64,000 nt of DNA, taken from NCBI RefSeq assembly GCF_046546515.1, contig NZ_JBKHKJ010000009.1, forward strand, positions 1 to 64,000, read 5' to 3'. Source of the stretch: Parasediminibacterium sp046546515 (GTDB taxonomy: Bacteria > Bacteroidota > Bacteroidia > Chitinophagales > Chitinophagaceae). A program made the translations under genes and the position numbers. This document shows positions 41,765-50,516 of this stretch, in pieces. A model generated the notes under the pieces. It was given only the letters and a program-made list of their open reading frames with translations, searched no databases and had not been told where the DNA came from. How positions within the stretch are numbered: the first letter of the stretch is position 1; each line of letters opens with the position of its first letter.

Positions 41765-42364
41765 GGGTGCATTACAAAATTTCGTTTTTTGTTGTTCTCT
41801 ATTTGGCAGAAGCAGTAAATAATCTAAGTCAATGCGTTGCTATTTGCGGTTCAACAAGTATCCTATATGGGGGAAATTTTGGATGCTCATGGGGGCATAT
41901 TTCTCCCATATAGGATTTTTATTTTGGGCTATATAGCTATGCTTACGAATTTTACATTAAAGGAGCAACTAGGGCATCTTGCCCTTTCCTCCTGCAATGG
42001 AAGGTTGGCTTAGGAAAATGATAATTCACTATCAAAATCTTATCAGTTTCTTATCAATACATTATCATTCTACTATAATAAAACTATCATTTTCCTATCA
42101 GTAAACTATCATAAAATTTACTTATATTATCATAAAAAATGAGACCTAAAAAACATAAAAAACTGAATATCAATGAGTTAGAAGCAAAAAAGGGATGTAG
42201 AAAAAAAATAAATCACGGAAAAAGAAGAAGAAAAATCCATTTCAAATCTTTGCTTAGTTCTTCAATTTTCTTTGCCTAAAAGGGTTTGTAGGGCTATTGC
42301 CATCAATTATTCATGTTGCTGATAAATAAAAAAGGGGAATAAAAAGCTAAGGTTTGAAACGCAC
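41765..42364 (+). repeat. Array element B1 (inverted copy of 47575-48118)
   Basis: 600-base non-coding element. The left end is GGGTGCATTACAAAA and the right end TTTGAAACGCAC. It contains a long palindrome with 18-base arms starting ATCCTATATGGGGGAAAT (41860-41877 and 41899-41916) and an array with 11-nt period built on nnACTATCAtn (42026-42115), then GAATATCAATGAGTTAG and a purine-rich tract. It matches element B2 in opposite orientation over about 500 bases, with roughly four of five bases identical by eye. It ends 26 bases before the lysS promoter. Confidence 0.8.
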
Positions 42365-42389
42365 TCTATTTTACCCCACTCATTGCCCC

Positions 42390-42419
42390 TTTGCCTTAGT
42401 GTGTTTCCCTATATCTTTG
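42390..42419 (+). promoter_or_regulatory. lysS promoter
   Basis: TTTG (42390-42393) and TATCTTTG (42412-42419) are 18 bases apart, matching the Bacteroidota -33/-7 pattern. The start codon of lysS follows 19 bases later. Confidence 0.7.
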
Positions 42420-42438
42420 CCGCTCAAAAAAATGGTGA

Positions 42439-43956
42439 ATGAGTACACATTTAAGTGAACAGGAAATAGTAAGAAGGGAAAAACTAGCTAAACTACAAGC
42501 TGCAGGCATTGATGCCTACCCGGCGGCACTATACCCTGTATCGCATTATTCCACGCCTATAAAAGAGGCATACACAGAAGAAACTAAGGACGATTTTGCG
42601 GCAGTTTGCATTGCAGGCCGCATTATGAGCATCAACGATAAGGGCAAGGTTTTTTTTATAAAAGTGCAGGACAGCAAAGGCATTATCCAGTTATATGTAA
42701 AGCGTGATGAAATATGCCCCGGCGAAGACAAATCTTTTTGGGATAATCTTATCAAGCACGGTCTTGATTTAGGAGATATTATTGGTGCCACAGGCTATGT
42801 GTTCATCACCAAAACAGGTGAAACCTCCATCCATACCCAAACCATTACCTTACTGGCAAAGTCGTTAAAACCTTTGCCTGTGGTAAAAAGGGACGAGGAG
42901 GGCAATGCCTTTGACGAGGTTACAGACCCAGAGTTCCGCTATCGCCAGCGCTATGTAGATTTAATCATTAACCCATCCGTTAGGGATACGTTTGTAAAAC
43001 GTACTACGCTGATGAACACTATACGCACTTTCCTAAATAACCAAGGCGCATTGGAGGTAGATACCCCTGTGCTGCAAAGCATACCGGGCGGTGCTGCGGC
43101 AAGGCCATTTATTACCCACCACAATGCGCTGGATATACCATTGTACCTGCGTATTGCCAATGAGTTATACCTAAAACGTCTGATTGTGGGTGGCTTCGAT
43201 TGGGTATATGAGTTTAGCCGCAACTTCCGCAACGAAGGGATGGACAGGACGCACAACCCAGAATTTACTGTGCTTGAATGGTACACTGCCTACAAGGATT
43301 ATTTCTGGATGATGGAAATAACCGAGCAGTTGTTTGAGCAGATAGCCATTGCCCTGCACGGCACTACAGAAGTATTGGTGGGCGATAAAACCATTAGCTT
43401 CAAAGCCCCCTTCAAACGCATCAGCATATTGGATGCCATCAAGGAAAACACAGGCATTGATGTGAGCGACAAAGACGAAGCTGGCCTGCGGGAAGTGTGC
43501 AAGCAACTGGAAATAGGTGTGCCACTAAATATTGGCAAGGGCAAACTAATTGACGAGATTTTTGGTGCCACAAGCGAGCATACCTATATACAGCCTACGT
43601 TCATCATAGACTACCCAGTAGAAATGAGCCCACTTACCAAAAAGCACCGCAGCAAGGAAGGCCTAGTAGAGCGTTTTGAACTGATGGTAAACGGCAAGGA
43701 AATAGCTAACGCCTACAGCGAGCTAAACGACCCGATTGACCAACGCCAGCGCTTTGAGGACCAAGCCCAGCTAATGGAGCGTGGCGACGATGAAGCCATG
43801 TTTATAGACAACGACTTCCTTCGTTCTTTGGAGTATGGTATGCCACCAACAAGCGGCATCGGCATTGGTATAGATAGGCTATGTATGCTCATGACCAATA
43901 GCCCATCTATCCAAGATGTGCTGTTGTTCCCACAGATGAGGCCGGAGAAGTTGTAA
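42439..43956 (+). CDS. lysS: Lysyl-tRNA synthetase, class II
   Basis: Charges tRNA-Lys. The 505 aa protein has an N-terminal OB-fold (IAGRIMSINDKGKVFFIKVQD), class II motif 1 (FLNNQGALEVDTPVL), motif 2 (FRNEGMDRTHNPEFTVLEWY) and motif 3 (GIGIGIDRLCMLMT, about 479-492). PGGAAARPFITHHNALD is the LysRS substrate loop. It starts from the promoter just downstream of element B1. Confidence 0.97.
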   Translation: MSTHLSEQEIVRREKLAKLQAAGIDAYPAALYPVSHYSTPIKEAYTEETKDDFAAVCIAGRIMSINDKGKVFFIKVQDSKGIIQLYVKRDEICPGEDKSFWDNLIKHGLDLGDIIGATGYVFITKTGETSIHTQTITLLAKSLKPLPVVKRDEEGNAFDEVTDPEFRYRQRYVDLIINPSVRDTFVKRTTLMNTIRTFLNNQGALEVDTPVLQSIPGGAAARPFITHHNALDIPLYLRIANELYLKRLIVGGFDWVYEFSRNFRNEGMDRTHNPEFTVLEWYTAYKDYFWMMEITEQLFEQIAIALHGTTEVLVGDKTISFKAPFKRISILDAIKENTGIDVSDKDEAGLREVCKQLEIGVPLNIGKGKLIDEIFGATSEHTYIQPTFIIDYPVEMSPLTKKHRSKEGLVERFELMVNGKEIANAYSELNDPIDQRQRFEDQAQLMERGDDEAMFIDNDFLRSLEYGMPPTSGIGIGIDRLCMLMTNSPSIQDVLLFPQMRPEKL

Positions 43957-44058
43957 GTAGTACATTATACTTTGTAAGTTGTACGGTTTAGGTTTAAAAG
44001 TGGTAAGTCAATTATCAATTATTAATTGTCAATTGCTTTTTCTACTTTTGCAGCAAAT

Positions 44059-44130
44059 GGCCTCGTAGTCCAATGGATAGGATAAGAGTTTCCGAAGCTC
44101 CAGATCCAAGTTCGATTCTTGGCGAGGCCA
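44059..44130 (+). tRNA. tRNA-Arg (anticodon CCG)
   Basis: Cloverleaf of 72 bases. Acceptor GGCCTCG pairs with CGAGGCC, discriminator A at 44130. The D-stem is GTCC/GGAT, the anticodon loop TTCCGAA with CCG at 34-36, the T-arm CCAAG-TTCGATT-CTTGG. The anticodon stem has one A-C mismatch at its base. CCA is not encoded. A strong terminator follows. Confidence 0.95.
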
Positions 44131-44139
44131 CAAAATTAC

Positions 44140-44185
44140 AAATCCCCCAGGTGGCTTAATGCTAGGTGGGGGATTTGTTTTATTT
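44140..44185 (+). terminator. Terminator after tRNA-Arg
   Basis: AAATCCCCCA and TGGGGGATTT pair around a loop with an inner GGTGGC/GCTAGG stretch, followed by TGTTTTATTTAT. Rho-independent form. Confidence 0.85.
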
Positions 44186-44285
44186 ATAAAGTAAGTAAAA
44201 TGGTTTACACCAAAAACCTTTAAAGCCAAGTGCTTTTAGCAGTAGGATTATTCATATCTTTAATCATTGATATAATAGTAGTACC

Positions 44286-44519
44286 ATGAGCATTACCATT
44301 AAAGCATTTGGGCAGGTTGCACCGGTTACTGGTGCTGAGCTTACATTGCAGGAAGCCCTGCCCGATACCCACAGTTTGAACCAATGGCTTCAACAGCAAT
44401 ACCCTGCTCTTGCCGGGATGAAATACGCTTTGGCCGTAAACAAGCATTTGGTTAATACCAATACTGTTTTGCAAGATGGGGCTGTGGTAGCTTTGTTGCC
44501 GCCTTTTTCGGGAGGGTAA
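44286..44519 (+). CDS. MoaD/ThiS-family sulfur-carrier protein
   Basis: Ubiquitin-fold sulfur carrier of 77 aa ending in the essential Gly-Gly (LLPPFSGG). LNQWLQQQYPAL and YALAVNKHLVNTNTVLQDGAVVALLPP match MoaD, small subunit of molybdopterin synthase; the C-terminal glycine would be thiocarboxylated. MoaE and the rest of the molybdenum cofactor pathway are not in the window, so MoaD or a related carrier is the safest call. Confidence 0.82.
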   Translation: MSITIKAFGQVAPVTGAELTLQEALPDTHSLNQWLQQQYPALAGMKYALAVNKHLVNTNTVLQDGAVVALLPPFSGG

Positions 44520-44697
44520 AACGCACAATTTCAGGCAATTGATGGATGGATGGGAGCTAAAAAGCTAGGTAATGAAACCAAGATATAGTTATAGTGCTAA
44601 TTTTTAGTTTACGTTCCTACTTCTGCACATATCTCCATACATTTGGTATTAGCTTTTGGGTATATTATTGTTTTCAACAAATTAACAAACACATTTT

Positions 44698-45117
44698 ATG
44701 TTGCCAATAAACCACATCCTTTGCGCAGTAGATTATTCTCGTACGTCTTGGTATGCTTTTGAATATGCCTACGACACGGCAGTTACCCGAAACGCATCTT
44801 TAACGGTAATACATGTTGTTAATACCAATGCGGAAATATCTTCCACTTCGTTTAAACAACTAGAGGAAGAATTATCGAATTGGGTAGCAGCAAAGAACCC
44901 TGAAAAAATTACCATTAAACAAGATATCTTATTTGGCATCCCTTACACCGAGATATTAGAGGCCATCAATTACCTAAAGCCAGACCTAGTTGTCTTGGGC
45001 AATAAAGGACACAATATCCATGAGCATTTCTTTATAGGGCATGTTGCAGAAAAGGTATTGAACTTAACCGACCTGCCTGTATTGCTAATCAAGGCGAGGA
45101 AAGAAAACCAAGCCTAG
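44698..45117 (+). CDS. Universal stress protein (UspA family)
   Basis: Single-domain Usp of 139 aa. ILCAVDYSRTSWYAFEYAYDTA is the N-terminal beta-alpha unit, LVVLGNKGHNIHEHFFIGHVAEKVLNLTDLPVLLIK (about 97-132) carries the G-x2-G-x9-G(S/V) type ATP-binding pattern, here with a modified loop (GNKGHN...GHVAEKV). The stop codon lies inside a terminator palindrome. Confidence 0.88.
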   Translation: MLPINHILCAVDYSRTSWYAFEYAYDTAVTRNASLTVIHVVNTNAEISSTSFKQLEEELSNWVAAKNPEKITIKQDILFGIPYTEILEAINYLKPDLVVLGNKGHNIHEHFFIGHVAEKVLNLTDLPVLLIKARKENQA

Positions 45118-45138
45118 GCTTGGTCAGGTTTATTATTT
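45107..45138 (+). terminator. Terminator overlapping the usp stop
   Basis: ACCAAGCCTAGGCTTGGT is a perfect 18-base palindrome that contains the TAG stop, followed by a T-rich run (tttattatttt). Confidence 0.7.
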
Positions 45139-45195
45139 TAAGCAAAAAAACTGCTAAAAATATTTACGGCTTATTAGGCCTTATTATGATAAACC

Positions 45196-45330
45196 ATGAA
45201 AACTCCAAAAGCTATTATTGGTAAATTATTTTTGCTTTGTTTGCAAACTATGTGGCTGCATAGAATAAAAAACACAAAGGGAAGAACAATTTTTATTGTT
45301 CTTATACTTCTTATTATCGGGATTATCTAA
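45196..45330 (+). CDS. Possible small membrane protein (44 aa)
   Basis: ATG at 45196 opens 44 codons to TAA. The product starts MKTPKAIIGKLF, has a basic middle (HRIKNTKGR) and a strongly hydrophobic C-terminal segment (TIFIVLILLIIGII), the pattern of a tail-anchored small membrane protein. No ribosome-binding site is evident and no family is recognised. It fills the gap between usp and the convergent debranching enzyme. Confidence 0.35.
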   Translation: MKTPKAIIGKLFLLCLQTMWLHRIKNTKGRTIFIVLILLIIGII

Positions 45331-45371
45331 AGCTTCAGGACACAATCATTGCATCCCCCTTTTTCCTCAAT

Positions 45372-47327
45372 TTAATACAATTTATATTCCTTCATTACTC
45401 TAAGCCATTCAGCCACGCCCCATGCCTGGGCAATGCAGCCTTTGGGCTGGTGCGGAATGTCGGCATCAAAAATCTCAGACACGCTGCCTATACAGCCTTC
45501 TTCCAAGTGATAGGTAAATTCTTTTACCACTTCTTTTGCTTGTGCCTTGCCTTTTGTACCCCTTACTTTTATCAAGGCATCTATATATGCGCCTAGCAGC
45601 CAGCTCCAGGCAGTTCCTTGATGGTAACAAGAGTCTCGCTTAATAACACTGCCAGCATAAACGCCTACATACCTCAAGTCAGAAGTGGGCAATGTACGTA
45701 GCCCTATGGGCGTGTATAATTTTTCCTCTACTATTTTTAAAACAGCTTTTGCATCTTCGCCTTCTAATAATGGAAAGGGCAAGCAAATGGCAAACAATTG
45801 ATTAGGTCTTAGGCTTGTGTCTGGCACATTGTTTTTGTCTATCACATCGTACAAATACTTGCCTTCTGCGTACCAAAACAATTTTTTAAAGCTCACCTTC
45901 GCCAATGTGGCCTGGGCAGCAAAGTGGGCTGCTGCTTCCATTTGGTGGGACGAATGCAGCAATTCGCTGTATATGCGCAGTGCATTATACCACAACGCCT
46001 GCACTTCTACTGGCTTGCCCATGCGGGGCGTAACCACCCAATCGGCTATTTTGGCATCCATCCATGTTAGCTGCTGCCCTTGCTCACCTGCATACAAAAG
46101 GCCGTCTGCTGTAGCATGTATCTGGTAGCGCGTGCCTTTAAAGTGCCAATCCATTATATCAGCCAACATAGGTAATATTTCTTCAAAAACAAAAGCAGTG
46201 TCTTTTGTGGCTGCTAAATATTTATATACAGCAATAAAAAACCAAAGTGTACCATCCACGTTGTTGTACTGTGGCGGTTCGTCATGGTCTTGAAAACGGT
46301 TGGGCAACATGCCTTCGCTTACCGAGTTTGCAAAAGCAGCAATAATTTTTTTTGCATCGTCAAACCTACCGGTACACAAACACAAGCCAGGAAGCGAAAT
46401 CATGGTATCCCTGCCCCAATCGGTAAACCAATGGTAACCCGCAATTACTGTTTTTAAATTGTCGCCCCGCTGAACAATAAACTGGTCTGCCGCTAGTAGC
46501 AGTTGTTTTATCGTTTCATTTTCTGGTTGTTTGTGCAGCAGGGCTTTTCGGAGTGCTGTTTCTTTTTCCAGCAATGCAAAGGCGTCTTTTCCTGCTGGGT
46601 TTTCGGTAGATACAATTATGCCTATTGACTGCCCCTTTTTCAGGGTTACTGAAATAGTGCCATGGTTTAGCAAATCTTCTTTATAGTCTAGCCCACGGCC
46701 TTTTTCCTCGTCATAGTTAAAATGGTTGAACCAATTGGGTTCATGCTCGTAAGTGCTGCCTGGCACGGATATGTAAACAAAAGGTGAATGTGCAAAAGGT
46801 TGGTTTTTAAAAATGCCATTTTCAAAGTCAACATCCCACCAAAGCCCGCTTTCGTTGTTTTGCAGTTGGTGATAATCCCTCGCAGCAATAAATGGTTGCA
46901 GTTGCAGCGTGAATGCTTTAGCGGCTTTCACGGCAGTATAAACAATAAGTGTAGTGTTTTCGCCATGCACCATGGCAATGGTTTTTTTCAGGGTAATGCC
47001 ATTTACCTCATATACCCACTCTGGAAATAAATCTTTTGTAAATTGGGCAAGGAAATGGTATCCTGCTGGGTTTATTGCATCGCCAAAATTGTTGGTGCCC
47101 AGCTCGGCTACTTGGCCGTTGTAAATAATTTTCTCGTCTATTTTAGACACCATCACCATCCGCCCAGTTGGCGGCTTGGTGGCAGCAACCAGCAACCCAT
47201 GGTAGCGGCGTGTGTTGCAGCCTATAATACTAGAACTAGCCCAACCGCCAAGGCCATTGGTTTCCAGCCATTCCAGTTGTTTTGCTTCGTCATAATTAGT
47301 AAGGGTGGCCTTATTCTTTTGTAACAT
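45372..47327 (-). CDS. Glycogen debranching enzyme
   Basis: Amylo-alpha-1,6-glucosidase type debranching enzyme of 651 aa. The N-terminal GDE_N domain starts at LEWLETNGLGGWASSSIIGCNTRRYHGLL, and the C-terminal GH133-like (alpha/alpha)6 domain has TVIAGYHWFTDWGRDTMISLPGL (about 288-310), NVDGTLWFFIAVYKY and HQGTAWSWLLGAYIDAL. This archaeal/bacterial type removes alpha-1,6 branches during glycogen use. It is monocistronic, with element B2 upstream. Confidence 0.92.
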   Translation of the reverse strand: MLQKNKATLTNYDEAKQLEWLETNGLGGWASSSIIGCNTRRYHGLLVAATKPPTGRMVMVSKIDEKIIYNGQVAELGTNNFGDAINPAGYHFLAQFTKDLFPEWVYEVNGITLKKTIAMVHGENTTLIVYTAVKAAKAFTLQLQPFIAARDYHQLQNNESGLWWDVDFENGIFKNQPFAHSPFVYISVPGSTYEHEPNWFNHFNYDEEKGRGLDYKEDLLNHGTISVTLKKGQSIGIIVSTENPAGKDAFALLEKETALRKALLHKQPENETIKQLLLAADQFIVQRGDNLKTVIAGYHWFTDWGRDTMISLPGLCLCTGRFDDAKKIIAAFANSVSEGMLPNRFQDHDEPPQYNNVDGTLWFFIAVYKYLAATKDTAFVFEEILPMLADIMDWHFKGTRYQIHATADGLLYAGEQGQQLTWMDAKIADWVVTPRMGKPVEVQALWYNALRIYSELLHSSHQMEAAAHFAAQATLAKVSFKKLFWYAEGKYLYDVIDKNNVPDTSLRPNQLFAICLPFPLLEGEDAKAVLKIVEEKLYTPIGLRTLPTSDLRYVGVYAGSVIKRDSCYHQGTAWSWLLGAYIDALIKVRGTKGKAQAKEVVKEFTYHLEEGCIGSVSEIFDADIPHQPKGCIAQAWGVAEWLRVMKEYKLY

Positions 47328-47574
47328 GGCATCATTTATTTTTCCGGACTATAGAAATAGGCAAAGCAATGCACAAATGTAGCTATTGGCAGGAATAATT
47401 TACCAATTGATTTTAGACCACTGATTAAATGATTAGGATGATTCTCCTGATTAAATCCCTTTTGCCTATAAAGGATTTTATTGAAATAATTTTCACAAAC
47501 CATTTTTTTAGCACTACCGCAAAAAGCTTTCACTCCAAGAGGAAATCAATAAGGTTTTAAGGAGTTGATAGGTT

Positions 47575-48118
47575 GCTGCTAATAGCCCCACAAACCCTAA
47601 CAGGCAAAGGAAATTGAAGAACTAAGTGAAGATTTGAAATGAATTTTTTTCTTCTTTTTCCGTGATTTATTTTTTATAGAGTCCATTTTTTTGTTTGTAA
47701 TTAATTGATATTCAGTTGTTTATGTTTTTTTTGGCCTCATTTTTTATTATAATTTAAGTAAATTTTATGATAGTTTATTGATAGTAAAATGATAGTTTAT
47801 TGATAATGGAATAATAATTTATTGATAAGAAACTGATAAGATTTTGATGGTGGATTATCATTTTCCTAAGCCAACTAATATCCGATACGGGAGGCAAGGT
47901 AAAGATACCCTAGTTCCTGTTTTATTGTAAAATTGATATGAATAGCTATATAGGCCAAAATAAAAATCCTATATGGGGGAAATATGCCCCCATGAGTAGC
48001 CCAAAATTCCCCCATATAGGATGCTTGTTTAACCGCAAACCCCAAGGGACTTTCTTTTAAAAACAACCTGTTTCTGCTAAATATAAAACAACAAAAAACG
48101 AGAATTTGAAATGCACCC
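47575..48118 (-). repeat. Array element B2 (inverted copy of B1)
   Basis: On the minus strand it follows B1 (41765-42364) block by block: GGGTGCATTTCAAATTCTCG end (48118 down), palindrome with ATCCTATATGGGGGAA arms (47966-48022), GGCTTAGGAAAATGATAATC, an 11-nt period array of nnACTATCAnn units (47855-47764), GAATATCAATTAATTA, and the purine-rich tail to AGGGTTTGTGGGGCTATTA. The TIR at the other end is not clear. Between 47328 and 47575 only AT-rich sequence and a short gatgattctcctgattaa repeat are seen. Confidence 0.78.
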
Positions 48119-48160
48119 TTCTTGGATGCATTTCAAAATCCCGTTAATAGCCGCATGTAA

Positions 48161-48202
48161 ACCTCACCCCCCCCAACCCCCTCTCCGAAGGCGAGGGGGA
48201 GC
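48161..48202. repeat. GC-rich REP-like hairpin
   Basis: cctcacccccccaacccc followed by CTCTCCgaaggCGAGGGGGAG. A related copy in the opposite direction lies in frame inside the ATP-grasp-SET gene at about 62762-62857. Confidence 0.65.
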
Positions 48203-48297
48203 CAAAGCTTGACAAAAAGCAAGAGATTTTATGATAAATTTCCCTTGCAGCTATCTATTTGAGTTAAATCCCTCTCAACCCTTACTCGCAAGACCTG

Positions 48298-48329
48298 TTG
48301 ACAGTTGACGGTCGACCGTTAACTGTCAA
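48298..48329. terminator. 32-base palindrome after DUF4097-like gene
   Basis: TTGACAGTTGACGG and its near-perfect complement CCGTTAACTGTCAA flank TCGA; one G-T wobble. It lies directly beyond the stop of the minus-strand gene and could terminate it. The arms are built from a repeated TTGACAGTTGAC word. Confidence 0.6.
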
Positions 48330-49655
48330 CTATTTAAAATCAACCGTGCAATTTTGGCATTTAATGTCTATGGCTGCACCCTTGCCATCGCCTACGATGG
48401 CGGTGAACTTATCGTTGCAATTGCAGTTGTCACTGCTAGCCGAGCGTTCTACAGATAGGTTTATAGCCCGTATTTGATCGGCAAGCCCATCCTTAACAGT
48501 ACTTTTCTGTTCTTTGCCTGTAAATGGCTTCTTGTCAAAACTTGCATAAATGGTGCTATATGGCCCATTGTAGTTTACAGTATAGCTTTTCACGCTACGC
48601 AAAGGAAGCCGCATGTCGGCATATTTGTTGTCAAATTTTATCACTTCTACACCGGGTGCAATATTGCGGATTTTTACGTCTGCATTGGTACCATCCATTT
48701 CTATGCGCTTGTTTAGCTTGTTTATACGTATATTACCATAGCTTTTGCGGCCTTGCAGGCTACCTGCTTCTTCTATCTCGTATTCATCATTGGTGCTAAT
48801 CATGTTTATTTTTTTTACCGAGCCTATTTCCACGGTGCTGTACTTGGTATCAATATCCAAGTCTTCAATATCTTTTGTGCTAAAGCGGCCATTGATAAAA
48901 TCAATTTCAGCGGTTTGCATGTTGCCTGTAGTAACGTTGGCATATTTAGAACGCAACGTAAAAGTGTTTACATCCTGCATCTCCATATTGCCATTGGTAA
49001 TGTCGGCAGAAAGCTTATTCAGGTTATCTGTTACGGTAATGTCTGAATATTTGCTTTCCAGATCTACTTTGTTGTCTTTGGGGAGGTAAATGGTAACCAG
49101 CCGCTTGGTATTGCCCTTTGTGCGGATGGTTTCGCCATCGCCATTAAAAATGGCTACACTGCTTGCCCCCCCCATGCCGCTACTCCAGCTATAAGTATTG
49201 CCCAATACTTCGTAAGAACCACCACTGCTTACAGTGCCAGACCTGATGCGCACGGAACTGCCAAGGGTTTTTACGCTTAAGTTTAATTTTTCAAACCATT
49301 CCTCGTCGGTTAGCTTGCTTGCGTCCCCTTCATAAAAAATAGTCGTTACTACTTTTACCTTCGGTTGGTCCCAAGTTTTTATTTCCAGCGTGCGGCTGGT
49401 ATTGTCTATATATACATCGCCCCCACGACCAGCTTTTACTTCCACGCTTACTTCTTTGCTTTTCAGGTTGGGGTCGTCGTCTTTCAAATTGTTCCTCATT
49501 TCTACTGGTTCTGTAGGAGCCAAGGGGGCAAGGGCTGGCAGTGGGGGTGGTACAGGCATTGGCTGAGCAATTACCCGTGGAGCTATTATGCCTGTTGATA
49601 ATAAAGCTATCGCTAAAATGCCCGTTGCTATTGTTTTACTGTTACTTGTTTTCAT
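48330..49655 (-). CDS. Secreted DUF4097-like beta-solenoid protein
   Basis: Exported protein of 441 aa. A signal peptide ends at about residue 30 (ALLSTGIIAPRVIAQ), then a proline-rich linker (PMPVPPPLPALAPLAP). The body has repeated short strands with alternating hydrophobics and Asp/Asn/Gly turns (ESKYSDITVTDNLNKLSADITNGNMEMQDV), as in DUF4097 putative adhesins. The C-terminal part has six cysteines (NCNCND, KCQNCTV). It is the third gene of an operon with a sigma factor and an anti-sigma factor, so it may be a regulated envelope or stress protein. Confidence 0.7.
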   Translation of the reverse strand: MKTSNSKTIATGILAIALLSTGIIAPRVIAQPMPVPPPLPALAPLAPTEPVEMRNNLKDDDPNLKSKEVSVEVKAGRGGDVYIDNTSRTLEIKTWDQPKVKVVTTIFYEGDASKLTDEEWFEKLNLSVKTLGSSVRIRSGTVSSGGSYEVLGNTYSWSSGMGGASSVAIFNGDGETIRTKGNTKRLVTIYLPKDNKVDLESKYSDITVTDNLNKLSADITNGNMEMQDVNTFTLRSKYANVTTGNMQTAEIDFINGRFSTKDIEDLDIDTKYSTVEIGSVKKINMISTNDEYEIEEAGSLQGRKSYGNIRINKLNKRIEMDGTNADVKIRNIAPGVEVIKFDNKYADMRLPLRSVKSYTVNYNGPYSTIYASFDKKPFTGKEQKSTVKDGLADQIRAINLSVERSASSDNCNCNDKFTAIVGDGKGAAIDIKCQNCTVDFK

Positions 49656-49667
49656 TGTATATGCTTG

Positions 49668-50417
49668 TTAAATGTTTAAAAAATAAATTTTAGATGGATC
49701 CACAGGGCTACGGCCTTGCTTGTAGCGGTTGTTTGTTTTTTGCATTTCGTTTTGCAATTGCTTCAACACGTTTAGCTTTTGCTGGTAAACATTAATTAGT
49801 TGGCCTAATAGTTCATTGTTGATGCCGTGTTTTTTAATTTCTTTTTTCACGGTGACTTCGTCTTTTTCCATCCTATGCATTTGCTGGCTAAATTCTACAA
49901 AAAAGGCAGGGCTTTCTGCATTCAGGGGCATGGTATTTACCCTAGCTTTTTGCAGGTTGATGAACTGCGTAAAGCTGCTTTCTATATTTTCAAGCTCCGC
50001 TAGGCCTGTATTGTCGGCAGCCTTTGTTTGCGGCTTTAGCTTCGCTTTATTATTATTATGGCTTGAGGGTAGCAGTTTCCTAGTTGTTGCAATTGCCTCA
50101 ATAGCTTTTTCTTTCTGCGGCACTATAGTAGCAATAGTGGGGCTGTCTATACGGGGAGCAGTGATTGCTTTTATCTCTTTTTTTACGGGTCTAGCAATTT
50201 TGGCAATAGGCGTTTCCTTCCCGCCTTGCAATAACAAAAAGCCAATTCCTGCTAGGAATATAACACAGGCTGCTACTGCCCAGCGTGCTGCCATGCTGAA
50301 AACACGTGCCTTGGGTTTGCTGGTTTGCTTTGCTATTTGTTCCCAAACACGGCCACTTGGCTCGTCCACGTCCATTTCCGAGGCTTTTTGCTGGATATAT
50401 TTTTTAAACTCGTCCAT
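49668..50417 (-). CDS. Anti-sigma factor-like membrane protein
   Basis: About 249 aa from ATG 50417 (MDEFKKYIQQKASEM). A cytoplasmic N-terminal part of about 50 residues is followed by one transmembrane helix (WAVAACVIFLAGIGFLLLQ, about 55-73) and a charged periplasmic domain with coiled-coil character (HRMEKDEVTVKKEIKKHG, YQQKLNVLKQLQNEMQK). Position directly after an ECF sigma gene suggests it holds that sigma factor at the membrane. No zinc-binding HxxxCxxC motif is seen. Confidence 0.7.
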   Translation of the reverse strand: MDEFKKYIQQKASEMDVDEPSGRVWEQIAKQTSKPKARVFSMAARWAVAACVIFLAGIGFLLLQGGKETPIAKIARPVKKEIKAITAPRIDSPTIATIVPQKEKAIEAIATTRKLLPSSHNNNKAKLKPQTKAADNTGLAELENIESSFTQFINLQKARVNTMPLNAESPAFFVEFSQQMHRMEKDEVTVKKEIKKHGINNELLGQLINVYQQKLNVLKQLQNEMQKTNNRYKQGRSPVDPSKIYFLNI

Positions 50418-50516
50418 ACACCACTGATTAAATGATTTTAGCAAACTTTATACTTTTATTATTAAGCATTTTGTACAATGGTAGCTTTGCGGCTACCCCT
50501 ACTGACCACGGATGAC

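Noticed and set aside
44029..44229. 66-codon frame on the minus strand across tRNA-Arg
   Set aside because: It is the antisense of the tRNA and its terminator; such frames are a classic false gene.
48161..48202. Rho-independent terminator
   Set aside because: The hairpin is GC-rich but has no U tract on either side and recurs as a dispersed repeat, including inside a gene.
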